In this document: piece after piece, positions 36,341 through 49,640 of the stretch | How positions within the stretch are numbered: the first letter of the stretch is position 1 | How the letters are laid out: each line of letters opens with the position of its first letter | DNA from: Delphinus delphis | Lineage: Eukaryota; Chordata; Mammalia; Artiodactyla; Delphinidae | Length of the DNA stretch: 64,000 nt | Assembly: GCF_949987515.2 (NCBI RefSeq) | Contig: NC_082693.1 | Span: 19,588,994-19,652,993, forward strand | Direction of reading: 5' to 3' | Program-made: the position numbers and the translations under genes | Notes under the pieces: generated by a model | The model's database searches: none | Told to the model about the DNA's origin: nothing | What the model saw: the letters and a program-made list of their open reading frames with translations, nothing else

Positions 36341-36449
36341 CTTCCTCAAAATGGTGTCTACTCTTGCTGTTACCATTTAACAACCTCACATTCACTTCTC
36401 AAGGAAACACAGTATAGCTTTCACCCACACACAGCACTACGAAAACTAC

Positions 36450-37370
36450 AATTTCCAAGATTAACAATGACCTCCATATTACTAAACCTAGTGGAAACTT
36501 CAATTCTTATACTACCTGACCTTGGCCAAGCCTTCCTTTCTTCAACATTGTCTTCTCATTATTTCCATTATGGCAGAGCCCCTGTTTTTCATCATTCTTC
36601 TCTGTCTGCCCCTTCTTGGACTTCTTTGAGTGTTGTTCCTTCTATGGTCAACATTTGAATGTTGTGGCTGGTTGGTTTGAGCATCAATTCTCACTCTTCT
36701 CTCTCCCACTGGACAATTTCATTTAATCTCTCAATTTTGGTAACATCTAAATGTCAAGACTCCAAAATAATATTTCTATCTCAGACCCCTCTTCTAATTT
36801 TATATCTCCACCTGGATGTCTTATAGGCATCTCAAACTCAACATGTCCCGAAAGTAAACTTATCACCTCTCTACTATCCACCTCTCTATCGTCCACTCCA
36901 TTCTATCATGATAAATGGAGTCAACATCCACCCAACTGCTTGGGCCCAAAACCCCAGGATTCAGTTATTCTTGACACTTTCCTCTCCCTCAGGCTCCCAA
37001 ATCTGTTCTGTCTCTAAGTCCTTCTAGTTCTATGTCCTAAATGTATCTTGAATCATTTCATTGTCTCTAATGTCATTGTGACCACAATAGTCCAAAGCAT
37101 ATCATCTCCAGCTAAAGTACTACAACTTCCTCGCAGTCTGTCTCTACACACGCTCATTCCCACCAGTCCATTTTGTCCCCAACACAATACTCAGACTGAC
37201 GTTCTTCAAACAAAAATCATTTCCCATGCTTAAAGTCCTTCAGTCTTCACATTTTCACTTAGAATAAAATCCATCACCCTTACTATGGCCCACACAACAC
37301 CTCTTTATTGCTACCAAGCTCCATTCACATCAGTTTTATCTCCATTATCAGGATGTACCAAGTCATCCCT
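36450..37370 (+). mobile_element. L2-like ancient LINE fragment (sense)
   Basis: Text such as 'ccacctggatgtcttatagg', 'catctcaaactcaacatgtcc' and 'cacttagaataaaatcc' matches an old mammalian LINE (L2-like). Chance frames of 61-88 codons on the plus strand are remnants without clear homology. The same family occurs in the opposite orientation at about 53985-55690. Confidence 0.6.
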
Positions 37371-38044
37371 GAACTAAGGCTTCTGTCCTCTCCTATTTTC
37401 TTCGTTTGTAATAATGTTTATCCAAATTTTTATTTGGCTAATGGCTACTTTATTTCAATTTAAATTTGACCTGTTCAGTCTAATTTTTCTTTAGCTCCAG
37501 GCTAACGTAGCTCAGCCTAGTTTTCATTATTGGAGCATCAACTGTTGATACTGCACTTACCAACAAAGTGATAGCTTCACAGGGTAAAAAAGTTCAAAAT
37601 GTATGAAACGGTACTCCAGCTAGAGTCAGGCATTATTTTAAAGATGGCAGGGTATGGTTCCAGCTTTCATTTGGTTTATTACCAAACAGGAAACAAATAG
37701 TACAAATATTTTACCTGAGCTCAAGGATACAAGCATGAGGACAAAGCTCCACAATGACTTTCTAACAAGCAGGACTTGGAAGTTCTGTTATCGACAGTCC
37801 TCTCCCCCAGCTAAGTGACTCATTCACCAAGTTGGAGAAACCCAGAAACCTTTCACTTCCTAATAGCACATCAGCATGCATGAGTGCACCGTTAAGGTTT
37901 AACACATTCTTGCTGGGCAACAGTTAATCACAGCAGCATTCTATTTAATACTGTGACATTAAGTAGTATGACCTATCCCACAGCCTATCATATGAACAGA
38001 AAAGTAATGACCCCCTTCTTCCCAAGAAAAAACCACAGACTTTC

Positions 38045-38830
38045 AGCAAAAAGCAACTTTGAGATATAATTCACACACCATGCAGTTCACCCATTTAAAG
38101 TTCACTATTCAATGGTTTCTGGGATATTGCATTATTATTTTTTAAGTATGGAGATAAATACATATGTAAAAAAATTACTATTTTAAGTGTACAGTTCAGT
38201 GGTATTAATGACATTCACAATGTTGTGCATCACCACTATCTATTTCCAAAATGTTTTCATCACCCCAAACAGAAACTCTGTATTCCCCATCTTCCACTCC
38301 AGCCTCTGGTAACCTCTTATCTACTTTCTGTCTCTATCAATTTGTCTGTTATACATATTTAATGTAAGTGGAATCACACAATATTTATCCCTTTATGTCT
38401 GGCTTATTTCACTTAGCATGATGTTTTCAAGGCTCATACACATTGTAGCATATATCATTTCTTCTCTAGGTAACGATATTCTATGATATGAATATACCAC
38501 ATTTGCTTAGCCATTCATCTGTTAACGGATATGTAGGTTGTTTCCACATTGTGCCTATTGTGATAGTGCTACAATGAACACTGATATACAAGTCTCTGTT
38601 TGACTCTCTCTTTTCAATTCCTTTGGATACATAACACAGAACAGAATTGCTGGGTCATATGGTAACTCTGTTTAGCTTTTGAGGAACCACCAAACTCTTT
38701 TCTATAGCATTCCCACAGCAACATTAAGAGGGTTCCAATTTCTCCACATCCTTGCCAACATTTATTATTTTCCATTTTTTTCTGTTTGTGTGTTTTGTTT
38801 TTTCCTATAGCCATCCTTGTAGGTGTGTCA
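38045..38830 (-). mobile_element. older L1 (L1M-like) 3' region
   Basis: Reverse-oriented old L1 text: 'gagatataattcacacacca', 'tttcacttagcatgatgtt', 'attgctgggtcatatggtaac', 'ttccaatttctccacatcc'. It is clearly more diverged than the young copies at 41.7 and 60.6 kb and belongs to an older subfamily. The 78-codon minus frame is an ORF2 remnant. Confidence 0.8.
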
Positions 38831-38943
38831 GCTGACTTATTTTTGTACAACTAATGCAAATTTATCCAGGGAGATTACCATCATAATTACCACTACTGCT
38901 TCTTCTACAGTGGAGAGATTTAGATTTAAATAAATATAAACGT

Positions 38944-39240
38944 GGGGCTTCCCTAGTGGCGCAGTGGTTAGGACTCCACCTGCCAATGCAGGGGACACGG
39001 GTTCGAGCCCTGGTCTGGGAAGATCCCACATGCTGCAGAGCAACTAAGCCCGTGCGCCACAACTACTGAAGCCCGCGTGCCTAGAGCCTGTGCTCCACAG
39101 CAAGAGAAGCCACCACAATGAGGAGTCAGTGCACCACAACGAAGAGTAGGACCCACTCGCCACAACTGGAGAAAGCCCACGCACAGCAACGAAGACCCAA
39201 TGCAGCCAAAAGTAAATAAATTAAATAAATAAATTTTTTA
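38944..39240 (+). mobile_element. CHR-type SINE, long form (CHR-1-like)
   Basis: Complete long-form SINE from GGCTTCCCTAGTGGC to a (TAAA)n tail. A short duplication, AAACGTG, appears just before the head and again after the tail at about 39253-39259. Confidence 0.92.
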
Positions 39241-39259
39241 AAAAATTAATTAAACGTGT

Positions 39260-41200
39260 AAACTATACAATTAATTCACAGATGGCAAAGCCGTGTAGAA
39301 TTTTTTTTCACATATTCCCAAGTCTAGGAAATAAAAACTGTAGAGTAATCAATTGAATGTCTTTTCAATAATTCTCATATTTTGGAGAGAGTACTAGAAT
39401 TGCTGTTAAATCATTTACCTTTCCCAAGTCTGTTAATTATTTTGCCAATCAAGAGATTTGGGGAGGAGTAAAAACATATATTGAGAACTAGTTAATGCTA
39501 AATACTGTTCAAGCACTTTAAACACACCATATTATATATTCTTCAGAATAGATAGTAATAGGTAGTTATTATTTTTTCATTTTATAGATAAAAAATGAAG
39601 CTTTAGGAGAACCATATTTACAAAAGGAGCATAGTTAAAATAACAGTGGTTCTCAAAATTTTACTAGATATTCATTCAATAAATATGAATTCAGGAGTCA
39701 ATAAAATCTTGCATACCATCACCAAATATAAAATATAAAAACTATACTGCTTTGGTTAAAGGATGGGGAAAGGCCAGGAGATGTACCCTGAGACCTTGTA
39801 CACCAAGGCTGCCCATCCATCTGCAGTCAGACATAAAAAAAAAAAAAAAGAGTAGATGATACCAGTGTTCTTTAAGCCATAATGTCAGTTGAGTATTTTT
39901 ATTTAGGAGTCAGAAACAGAGCATAGACAAGTCAGGGTAATACAGATTACAAACCTAAAAAGTTGGGATACTAATAAACATATCCTGGAAAGAGTCCTAA
40001 AATTTTTTTCTATTTTTTAAAAATTTCATGCTTTGGCTGCAGTTGTTGACAATAACATTGTGTATCTTAGTGATGCAAAGAAAACTCTACACTCTTATTC
40101 CAAATTAAAGGTAAAAAAATCACCTAGACATGATCTAGTATTAAAAGATAAAGGGATTATGGGGAGAAGAATCATCATAGATAGATAAATTCATAATCAG
40201 CCTATCTTTTCTTTTCAACACCTTAGATTGTGATCTTCCTATAAACAATTAGGTCCATGCTTTAGTTCTCTTAAACCACTAGGTTTTGAACAGGAATTAC
40301 AGGAAGATACTATGGGAAGAGAATGAATCATTTTGCAAGAAAATGAAACAGAAAAGTAATTTGTGGAATCATAATTTTAAAATGAATGGATTGACACAGA
40401 AAAGGAAAAAAAATGATTAAGGATGCAGTTTTAGCGACAGGAAAATAAAGGGAGACTCAGAGAAAAATTAGAAGAATTGGAAGAAAAGGAAAATTTGAAA
40501 CATATTATATGAAAAGATAAAACATTAAGGAAGAAAATCTTCCAGATATGTTTGGGAAGAAAAATCCATAAAAGCAGGTTGACAAAAAGGAGCTAAAATT
40601 TCAATCTAAAAGTAAATCATTTTTATTTGAAGATAAAGTAAAATAAATCACTTTTATTTCTTTATACATCTGCCTAGTAGTAAATTTGTCAGTTACACAA
40701 AAAAAGTAAATTAATTTCCGTTAGTCTTTTTTACTTATATCTAGGCATTCTAGACTCCTAATCACTAGAAGTAGAAATATAGCAATGGAAAATGTTCAAA
40801 TACTTCATTTAAATAAAAGTAGATTTGCAAAACTCTTGAAATACTATATAGATAGTCAGTGAAAGAGCACCATCTATATCTTCTTTTACCGGTTTCTTTT
40901 CCCATTGACAACTCAGGACAATAACAAGAAAGCCAAACCAGACCCTAATTCTTAAGATGAATTTGATGTACTTCTTTAAAAAATAAAACACGAAAGACCA
41001 AATACCAAGTTCATTGTTTAGGGTCCTATTTATTCTTCATGTATCCAAATCTAACTTTTTTTTTTTGGTGATTTATGTTTGTTGGTTGATTGGTTGCTCT
41101 GAAGTGTGGTTTGTTTTGCTTTATTAGAGTCATTAGTGCCCTGCTATGAATCATTTCTTTGTGTTACAGAAACTGTGGAATGTGATACGTTTCCTTCTAG
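39260..41200. other. no recognised gene (one MIR at 39480-39640)
   Basis: AT- and purine-rich DNA (notably 40370-40610) without a recognisable element. Confidence 0.5.
39480..39640 (-). mobile_element. MIR-like SINE relic
   Basis: 'gctaaatactgttcaagcac' and 'tcattttatagataaaaaatg' match the reversed MIR core. Confidence 0.5.
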
Positions 41201-41204
41201 TGAG

Positions 41205-41435
41205 GCAGTGTGATGTCAACACTAAGACCATGCGTTTTAAAGAGCCCAACTGTCTAGGTTCACATCCTGTCTCTATTACTCAAAGTTACTCTCTGTGCCT
41301 CAATTTTCCCATCTGTTAAGTGAGACTGATAATAATAATACTTACCTGATAGGGCTATGGTAAGGAATAAATTAATGAATATGCATAACATAAGTGCCTT
41401 GTGCATAACAAGCAGTAAGTTTGGCTATTAAGATG
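41205..41435 (+). mobile_element. MIR-like SINE relic
   Basis: 'gtctaggttcacatcctgtc', 'tgcctcaattttcccatc' and 'ctgatagggctatggtaag' follow the sense MIR core closely. Confidence 0.72.
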
Positions 41436-41727
41436 AGAAAGGACGTCAAAAGTTTTATACTCTGAGATTTGTATTTAATCCATCATATTACTTAACCTGA
41501 GAAAAAGTTATTCTTCTCAACTTACTTGTAAGCAAAATTATGATGGGTAAATTAGAATTAGCATACTCTTTCCAGCTATAGACATCAGTCTCAAATATAG
41601 TTAATATAACTCATTTTAACTATGAAGCATACCAATGAGTAAAAAAGAGACATTTTAAATAATGTAAATTTATAAATTTAAAAGACAAAGCAATTTTTCA
41701 TTGACTGTCTTGACACAACTGATTTTA

Positions 41728-43338
41728 TTTATTTATTTATTTAACATCCTTATTGGAGTATAATTGCTTTACAATGGTGTGTTAGTTTCTGCTGTATAAC
41801 AAAGTGAATCAGCTATACATATACATACATCCCCATATCCCCTCCCTCTTGAGTCTCCCTCCAACCCTCCCTATCCCACCCCTCTAGGTGGTCACAAACC
41901 ACTGAGCTGATTTCCCTGTGCTATGCGGCTACTTCCCACTAGCTATCTATTTTACATTTGGTAGTGTATATACGTCCATGCCACTCTCTCACTTCGTCCC
42001 AGCTTACCCTTCCCCCATCCCGTGTCAAGTCCATTCTGTACATATGCGTCTTTATTCCTGTCCTGCCCCTAGGTTCTTCAGAACCATTTTTTTTTTTTAA
42101 GATTCCACATATATGTGTTAGCATAAGGTATTTGTTTTTTGCTTTCTGACTTACTTTACTCTGTATGACAGATTATAGGTCCATCCACCTCACTAAATTT
42201 CATTTCTTTTTATGGCTGAGTAATATTCCATTGTATATATGTGCCACATCTTCTTTATCCATTCATCTGTTGATGGACACTTAGATTGCTTCCATGTCCT
42301 GGCTATTGTAAATAGAGCTGCAATGAACATTGTGGTATATGACTCTTTTTGAAGTATGGTTTTCTCAGCGTATACGCCCAGTAGTGGGACTGCTGGGTCG
42401 TATGGTAGCTCTATTTTTAGTTTTTTAAGGAACCTCCATAGTAGTTGTATCAATTTACATTCCCACCAACAGTGCAAGAGGGTTCCCTTTTCTCCACACC
42501 CTCTCCAGCATTTACTGTGTGTAGATTTTTTGATGATGGCCATTCTGACTGGTGTGAGGTGATACCTCGTAGTTTTGATTTGCATTTCTCTAATGATTAG
42601 TGATGTTGAGCATCCTTTCATGTGTTTGTTGGCAATCTGTATATCTTCTTTGGAGAAATGTCTATTTAGGTCTTCTGCCCATTTTTGGATTGGGTTGTTT
42701 GGTTTTTTGATATTGAGCTACATGAGCTGTTTGTATACCTTGGAGATTAATCTTTTGTCAGTTGCTTCGTTTGCAAATATTTTCTCCCATTCTGAGGGTT
42801 GTCCTTTTATCTTGTTTATGGTTTCCTTTGCTGTGCAAAAGCTTTTAAGTTTCATTAGGTCCCATTTGTTTATTTTTGTTTTTATTTCTATTTCTCTAGG
42901 AGTTGGGTCAAAAAGGATCTTGCTGTGATTTACGTCATAGAGTGTTCTGCCTATGTTTTCCTCTAAGAGTTTGATAGTGTCTGGCCTTGCATTTAGGTCT
43001 TTAATCCATTTTGAGTTTATTTTTGTGTATGGTGTTAGGGAGTGTTCTAATTTCATTCTTTTACATGTAGCTGTCCAGTTTTCCCAGCACCACTTATTGA
43101 AGAGGCTGTCTTTTCTCCATTGTATACTCTTGCCTCCTTTATCAAAGATAAGGTGACCATATGTGCATGGGCTTATCTCTGGGCTTTCTATCCTGTTCCA
43201 TTGATCTATATTTCTGTTTTTGTGCCAGTACCACACTGTCTTGATATCTGTAGCTTTGTAGTATAGTCTGAAGTCAGGGAGCCTGATTCCTCCAGCTCCG
43301 TTTTTCTTTCTCAAGATTGCTTTGGCTCTTCGGGGTCT
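41728..43338 (-). mobile_element. L1 insertion, 5'-truncated, with target-site duplication
   Basis: A 1.6-kb L1 in reverse orientation: (TTTA)n tail from 41728, 3' UTR to about 42190, then the C-terminal half of ORF2. Flanked by TTGACACAACTGATTTTA at 41710-41727 and 43339-43356. It is truncated within ORF2, the usual result of incomplete target-primed reverse transcription. Confidence 0.95.
42193..43338 (-). pseudogene. L1 ORF2 C-terminal fragment (broken)
   Basis: Two open stretches in element order. The first (up to 43338, ending 42718) covers the post-reverse-transcriptase region (…[17 protein letters not shown]…, …[20 protein letters not shown]…). The second (42621-42193) carries the cysteine-rich C-terminal motif ([18 protein letters not shown]) and the end '…[16 protein letters not shown]'. 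The endonuclease and reverse transcriptase domains are absent because of truncation. A frameshift or stop lies between 42621 and 42718. Not functional. Confidence 0.9.
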
Positions 43339-43356
43339 TTGACACAACTGATTTTA

Positions 43357-46300
43357 AAATAAAAGTTGATAAATTTAGATTCCTTCAAAGTATGGATCTT
43401 AATGAAATATTTGGGTAGTCAAAAAATATTATTCTCTGAACTGCTGAAGGAAAAAAAAAAGAGTTCTGTCTGGAATTAAATAAACTTAAAACCTATTTTG
43501 TCAAAATTGCTAAAAAAACTGACACCAGACAATTTGACTAAATCTTGGGGAAATGGTTCAAGTTATCTCCAAAAACTTTCAATCTGTTAGGAGACTATGC
43601 CTTTAATCATATCTATGAGCAAACTATTTAAAAAAAGAAAAGAAAAAAAAAAAAGGAGGAGGGTAGATAGGAGAAGGAGAAAGGGAAAAAAGTAAAAGTC
43701 ACTAGAATCCAAGAAACAAATCCAGGGATTGGCCCAATTTTAGTTATTTTACTGAAAAGCAGATGAACATAAGATTTGTTAAGGCTAGAAATCACATGAT
43801 TATAAGTATATCTGGATAATAAAAGGTATGTTACTTAGGAGGTAACTTGGAAGTCCATTAGACATTTATTTGAAGGTAGATTTATAGCTGTCACAAAAGT
43901 CAGTAAATTATGTCTGTCATCATAATAATACATTGAGTCACTTTTATATGCCTGAGGTGTACAAAGAATACCAAACCCCTTTCCAAGACCCTATAGTCAC
44001 TGTCAATCCACTACTTGTTTAAAAAACAAAACAAAACAAAAATACCAACTTTAAAAAAATCTGTTGTTTTAGAAGTAGAAGAAGAAAAATAAGATGTGAA
44101 AAGCAAATATAGGACACAAAGATGGTTAAGGAGAATAGAAGTTAGAAGAGGATTCAGATTCTATAAGATAAAGACGGGCCCTTTTCTCAGATACAGTAAA
44201 ATACCCTACGTTATTGTGACTGAACTTTTTGTTTAACCTCATTACCTTTTTTGAACAATAAATAAGTTCATATTTGGATAAAAGCTATTTGGGGATGAGA
44301 AACAGGGACAACAGCAAGGAGATAAGATTTGTATTGAGACTATCATCTATAACTTAATATGAATTAATTTAGTAAAAATTAATTTCTTCCAACATTTCAT
44401 GAGCTCATCGACACAATGTAGAGGAGGCTTAGAGAGAGGTAGTAAGGGATAATTGTGGAATTTGGAACATGCTATAGAATGATTCTGTGCTACTCTATCA
44501 CTCTCCCAGCTCCCAACTCCCAAAAAAGTAGAGTCAGCGGGACTGAAGTTTGAATAAACAGCAAAGTGACATAATAAAAATAGATGAAGATGCATAAAGA
44601 TAGGCTGAAAGTGTTGAAAACAAAATTTAACTCATTATTCAATCTAGGCTACCCCTGCACCTAAGGGACATAAAAAAACAAATGCTTTTCCTGTCCCTCT
44701 TGAACCACAACTCCCCTTGACTACCTGTTCTGACTCTATGAGAACTGTAGCCCATATACTACTTTGTAGAGTAAATAAGCTTTGGGGGCTATCCGGTTAA
44801 CCAAACACAATTCATAGCTTTATTTCTGTAGAAAGCCGTGTTGTTAATTCCAAATTCCAAACAAACTATTTGAAACAACCTGTTCACAAGTTTGGGACAG
44901 CTTGCACACTGTGTGTTTTGGATTTAAGAAGTTAAATGACACCTTACTGGATAAAAATGTATTATGACACATGATTCATACAACTATTATTAATCTTCAA
45001 TAAATTCTGCTGGAGTAAGTACCCAAAGGTGTGCTAGCTTAATTTAAACCTCTGCAAAATTTGCTGGTAATTTTCTAAGAACAGATTGACTCATGATATT
45101 TTCAATGTCCAAAAATTTGCCTTTCAGTCATAAACTAAAGAATACCATGTTGCACATTTCAACACTTACGTCTTCAATCTTAAATAAAAATGCAGTCTAA
45201 ATGTGGCCAATAACAAATATGAACCAGTCAAGAATATCAAAGTTTCAAATTGTTTCATTTGATTTATTTTTAATATAGGAAACAAAACTTTGGAATTAAT
45301 AATAGAAAGCATGTGCAGATTAATTACACACAAAAACTAAAACATGAGACTATAGATGTGGTACCAACTCTCCCATATACGCTACTTGCTATTGCTATAC
45401 GTAATTTTTCCAGGCTGTTCAGTGTCCTTTGCAGTCATTATCCAATCCTACTTTACAATGTATGTTAGAAATAAGGTGAAATATTTGCTTTCAATCTACA
45501 TGAGAAAGAATTTATTGCCTTTATCATAAATCAATCTACAGCTAAGTCAGTAAGAACCTGTAGATTTTTCTCACTCTGGGTTCCATACCTAGCTGTAAAT
45601 TAGGTCATTCATTTATTTGAAATTTAAGATCAGTATCAACATTAACAGAAAGTTACCTAATAACTGTCTGATTTTTGCATCCCTATAAAAGAAACAAATA
45701 AATTTCCCACGTACTCTACTAGATAATTTATCACCATCAGATACTACATATAAAAATTTTGAGTATTTAGGAAACTTAAAACCATCTATCATATCTCTTC
45801 TTTCCTCCTTTAAGTTTTTGGATGTATTTTTTTCCTTAGTTCTTTTAATCATTACTTTTCTGAATTTAAATAATATACTTAAATAATATTTTACTATCAG
45901 TTAAGGCTATATCTACTTAATTTTTGCTATGAAACATGAGGTAATTAGTAAGCCTTTCCTCTACCTCTCCTCCTCCCTCACCTCAAAAAAATTAGCTATA
46001 ATTTTATTTTTATATTATGAAGTTTTATCATTCAGATCCTTTTTGTCACATTTTGACCACTGTAGGTTAGAAAGTTTTTATAAAAGATAGTAATTAACAC
46101 TGACAATATTGTTTTTAACTGTAGACTGAGATGCATTATTGGCCTCACAAAAATGTAATCTTATGTCTTAATTTTTTATCTTTGAAGGGGAACCTTCTAA
46201 GCATCAGTATCTAACAAATTCTCTTTCATTTACTTTCTGGCTTCCTTCCACTTTTATGGTCATACTTCACTGCCTGAATTTCATATATGCATTTTCTAAG

Positions 46301-46464
46301 ATTTCTTTTTTGTTTTTCTAGTTGATCCTCTTGAATATCTTTTCATACAGGGCAAGTTAATAATGACCTAAGTTATTGCATGATAGTGTCTTTTGCATAA
46401 TATAATATCTTTTTATCCTTCCAACTTTGAAGACATTGCTTCATTTTCTTTGAATATTCACTGC
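43357..46464. other. no recognised feature between two L1 insertions
   Basis: About 3.1 kb of AT-rich unassigned DNA with A-rich runs at 43450 and 43630-43690. Frames of 79-82 codons are not convincing. Confidence 0.55.
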
Positions 46465-46479
46465 TGCTGGTGACATTTT

Positions 46480-47236
46480 TTTTTAACATCTTTATTGGAG
46501 TATAATTGATTTACAATGGTGTGTTAGTTTCTGCTGTATAACAAAGTGAATCAGCTATACATATACATATATCCCCATATCTCCTCCCTCTTGCATCTCC
46601 CTTCCACCCTCCCTACCCCACCCCTCTAGGTGGTCACAAAGCACCCAGCTGATCTCCCTGTGCTTCCCACTAGCTATCTATTTTACATTTGGTAGTGTGT
46701 ATATGTCAATGCCACTCTCTCACTTCATCCCAGCTTACCCTTCCCCCCCCCATGTCCTTAAGTCCATTCCCTACGTCTGAGTCTTTATTCCTGTCCTGCC
46801 CCTAGGTTCTTCAGAACATTCTTTTTTTAGATTCCATATATATGTGGTAGCATACGGTATTTGTTTTTCTCTTTCTGACTTACTTCACTCTGTATGACAG
46901 ACTCTAGGTCCATCCACCTCACTACAAATAACTCAATTTCGTTTCTTTCTATGGCTGAGTAATATTCTATCGTATATATGTGCCACATCTTCTTTATCCG
47001 TTCATCTATCGATGGACACTTACCCATGTCCTGGCTATTGTAAATAGTGCTGCAGTGAACATTGTGGTACATGACTCTTTTTGAGTTACGGTTTTCTCAG
47101 GGTATATGTCCAGTAGTGGTATTGCTGGGTCATATGGTAGCTCTATTTTTAGTTTTTTGAGGAACCTCCATACTGTTCTCCATAGTGGCTGTATCAATTT
47201 ACATTCCCACCAACAGTGTAGGAGGGTTCCATTTTT
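46480..47236 (-). mobile_element. L1 insertion, 5'-truncated, with target-site duplication
   Basis: A 757-bp L1 3' end in reverse orientation, flanked by TGCTGGTGACATTTT at 46465-46479 and 47237-47251. It contains the 3' UTR and the last part of ORF2. Confidence 0.95.
46827..47200 (-). pseudogene. L1 ORF2 C-terminal remnant
   Basis: Two overlapping frames carry the last part of ORF2: '…[21 protein letters not shown]…' up to about 47006, then '…[20 protein letters not shown]…'. A frameshift near 47010-47070 breaks them, with loss of the usual residues around the 'TWKQPKCPS' region. No catalytic domain remains. Confidence 0.88.
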
Positions 47237-47251
47237 GCTGGTGACATTTTA

Positions 47252-49317
47252 ATGTCAATAATACTCTCATTCCTTTAAATGTAATTTTTCTCCATATATG
47301 TATATACACATATATATGCTTTCAGTTTATATGATACATCATATAGATCATATATATCATATGAATATAAAATTCTGGGAGGGGGACGAGTTCTGAAATC
47401 TGAACAGAATGTGGATGGAAGGTATGGAAATATCCTTAATATGGCTATCATCAATACTGGGAGGTAACATCAACAAAGAATCCTAACCCATATATGGGTA
47501 CATGTTTCAAAATGCTTTTCTTTTAACAATTTCCATTTTGTGCTTATCTTATTCCTATAGTATCTAAAAAATATGCCAACATGACAATACTTCTGACCTA
47601 CTCCTAGTTATCATTTCAGACAGAAAGAGAGAGGGCACTGTCCTTCTTTCCTCCTCACCCTCCACCCCACATGTCATGCTGTATCTGCTCTTCATCCCCA
47701 CCTCTCTCCCAGAGAACCACATGGCTCCTGAGCTACATCTTGGGCCCAAGAGTGAGCACCCAGCAACAGAGTCTTCCCTGGGAGGCTGGGCTAGCGAAAA
47801 CCTGCGTAAACCCTGGCAGTGGCTTGGGCTGTATGGACAAGTACTCCTTCTTCTGTATCCTTGAAGTATGGTATAGAAGAGCAAGAAGTGGGGTCTTGGG
47901 TCTGCATGGGTGTACACCTTTGGCCACTCATATTCTTCTCTTTGGACGTCATGATCACAACAGGGCCAACATCGGTCCCTCTAAATGCTCTGATAGTCTA
48001 GTCTGAAGCTAGAGGTGTTAAGAGATTTCAAACACTTTCAAATTATGTCTGTATGGTAGGGCTCCTCAACCAGTAGCCAGGATCTACTAAGAGATCTCCA
48101 AGTCTAATTTTACTACCTACACACCTCCCTTGGACTCTTTAAGATGTGTTGGGGTTTTTTTAATTGTGTTAATTCCCTGACAGTGACTAACTACACCTAG
48201 GCTATCACCACAATATGTTATTTTTCTATGTACATGTTATACACACACACACACACACACACACAGAGGTGAGCAGCTTGGTTTTCACTTCTGATTGATT
48301 TAGTTCACTTTTTTTCAAAGAAAATCATTGAATATGGCCATTAAAAAAATATTTCTGAATGAGGAATCTTGAAATATAGGATGAGGTTTGTTTTATTTTC
48401 CAAGATATAAGTTCTTAGGCATATTTCTTCAAGAGGCTCAGAAATGTTGTCAAATCAATGTTCATTTTTTTCTAAATTCTCAGTATTCAATAGTTATTCT
48501 TCCCAATTCATAAATATAATTCCTTGTTTTCTACAAGTGTACTCAATGATTACTAGGAAAATTAACTAGAGTTCCTCATACACTGATATGTGAAAACATT
48601 GCCTATGTCCCTGTAATATTTATGGCAACACTCTATTGTAATATATAATATTGATTTAACAATCTAAGAAGTCCTGTAGTGTACTTCCTACAGGGCAGGG
48701 ACCATATTGTTTTCTATATGTGACCAGCATCCAGCATATTCAATGAAGTAGGATTGAAGGGGACAGGCACATAGAATGGTCTCCTTGATAAGGAAGTGAG
48801 CACTAAAGAAGGTTTTGAGCTTGAACTCTAATTCTAAGCCTCAGGAAATGTATTTGGAAAAAGTATTTTGAATGAATAAAACCATAAACTGCCTATTTTT
48901 CATAAAAGCCCATTTTTATGACCTACAAAACAATTCCTCTCTCTACCTCACAGTTTTCACCCTCAAGCCAGGAGACATGCCACATTCACTTCTGAAGTTG
49001 GAAAGAACTGGAATGCTCATAACATTCAAGTGGTTGTAACTTTCTCCACTTCCTTTATATATATGGTACAGAGAACTGGGCAGCGGGGGTGGAGAATCAT
49101 TGCTGTTTTTATTCATAAGCCAATGATTCTCCTAAATCTCCATTCAGAGATACGTATGAATGCATCAAGAGCCCCACAGTGGTCATCCATTCTGAATAGA
49201 TCAGGGATGCTGCAATGGTATATAGCTGATGGTAATCATGGTTTGGTGACTGAGAGTCTTAGTACCAGTCAGTACATTGGAGATTTTAATGTTACTTACT
49301 ATACTCCTTAAGGGAGC
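47252..49317. other. unassigned DNA including a GC-richer block at 47640-48005
   Basis: The block at 47640-48005 has higher GC and open frames of 111-117 codons on both strands. No domain, splice pair or repeat family was recognised. An old LTR or unprocessed remnant is possible. The rest is AT-rich, plus the CA repeat at 48240. Confidence 0.45.
48240..48266. repeat. (CA)n microsatellite
   Basis: Thirteen or so clean CA units after 'gttatacac'. Confidence 0.95.
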
Positions 49318-49609
49318 ACTTCTCAGTGGAAATATATGTATGAATCACATATATAATTTTAAGTTTTCTAAGTAGCCACATTTTTCTAAGTAGCCACATC
49401 ATTAAAAGTTAAAGAAAAGGTGAGGGCTTCCCTGGTGGCACAGTGGTTGAGAGTCCGCCTGCCGATGCAGGGGCACGGGTTCATGCCCCGGTCCGGGAAG
49501 ATCCCGCATGCCGCGGAGCGGATGGGCCCGTGAGCCATGGCCACTGAGCCTGCGCGTCCGGAGCCTGTGCTCCGCAACGGGAGAGGCCACAACAGTGAGA
49601 GGCCCGCGT

Positions 49610-49640
<31 letters not shown>

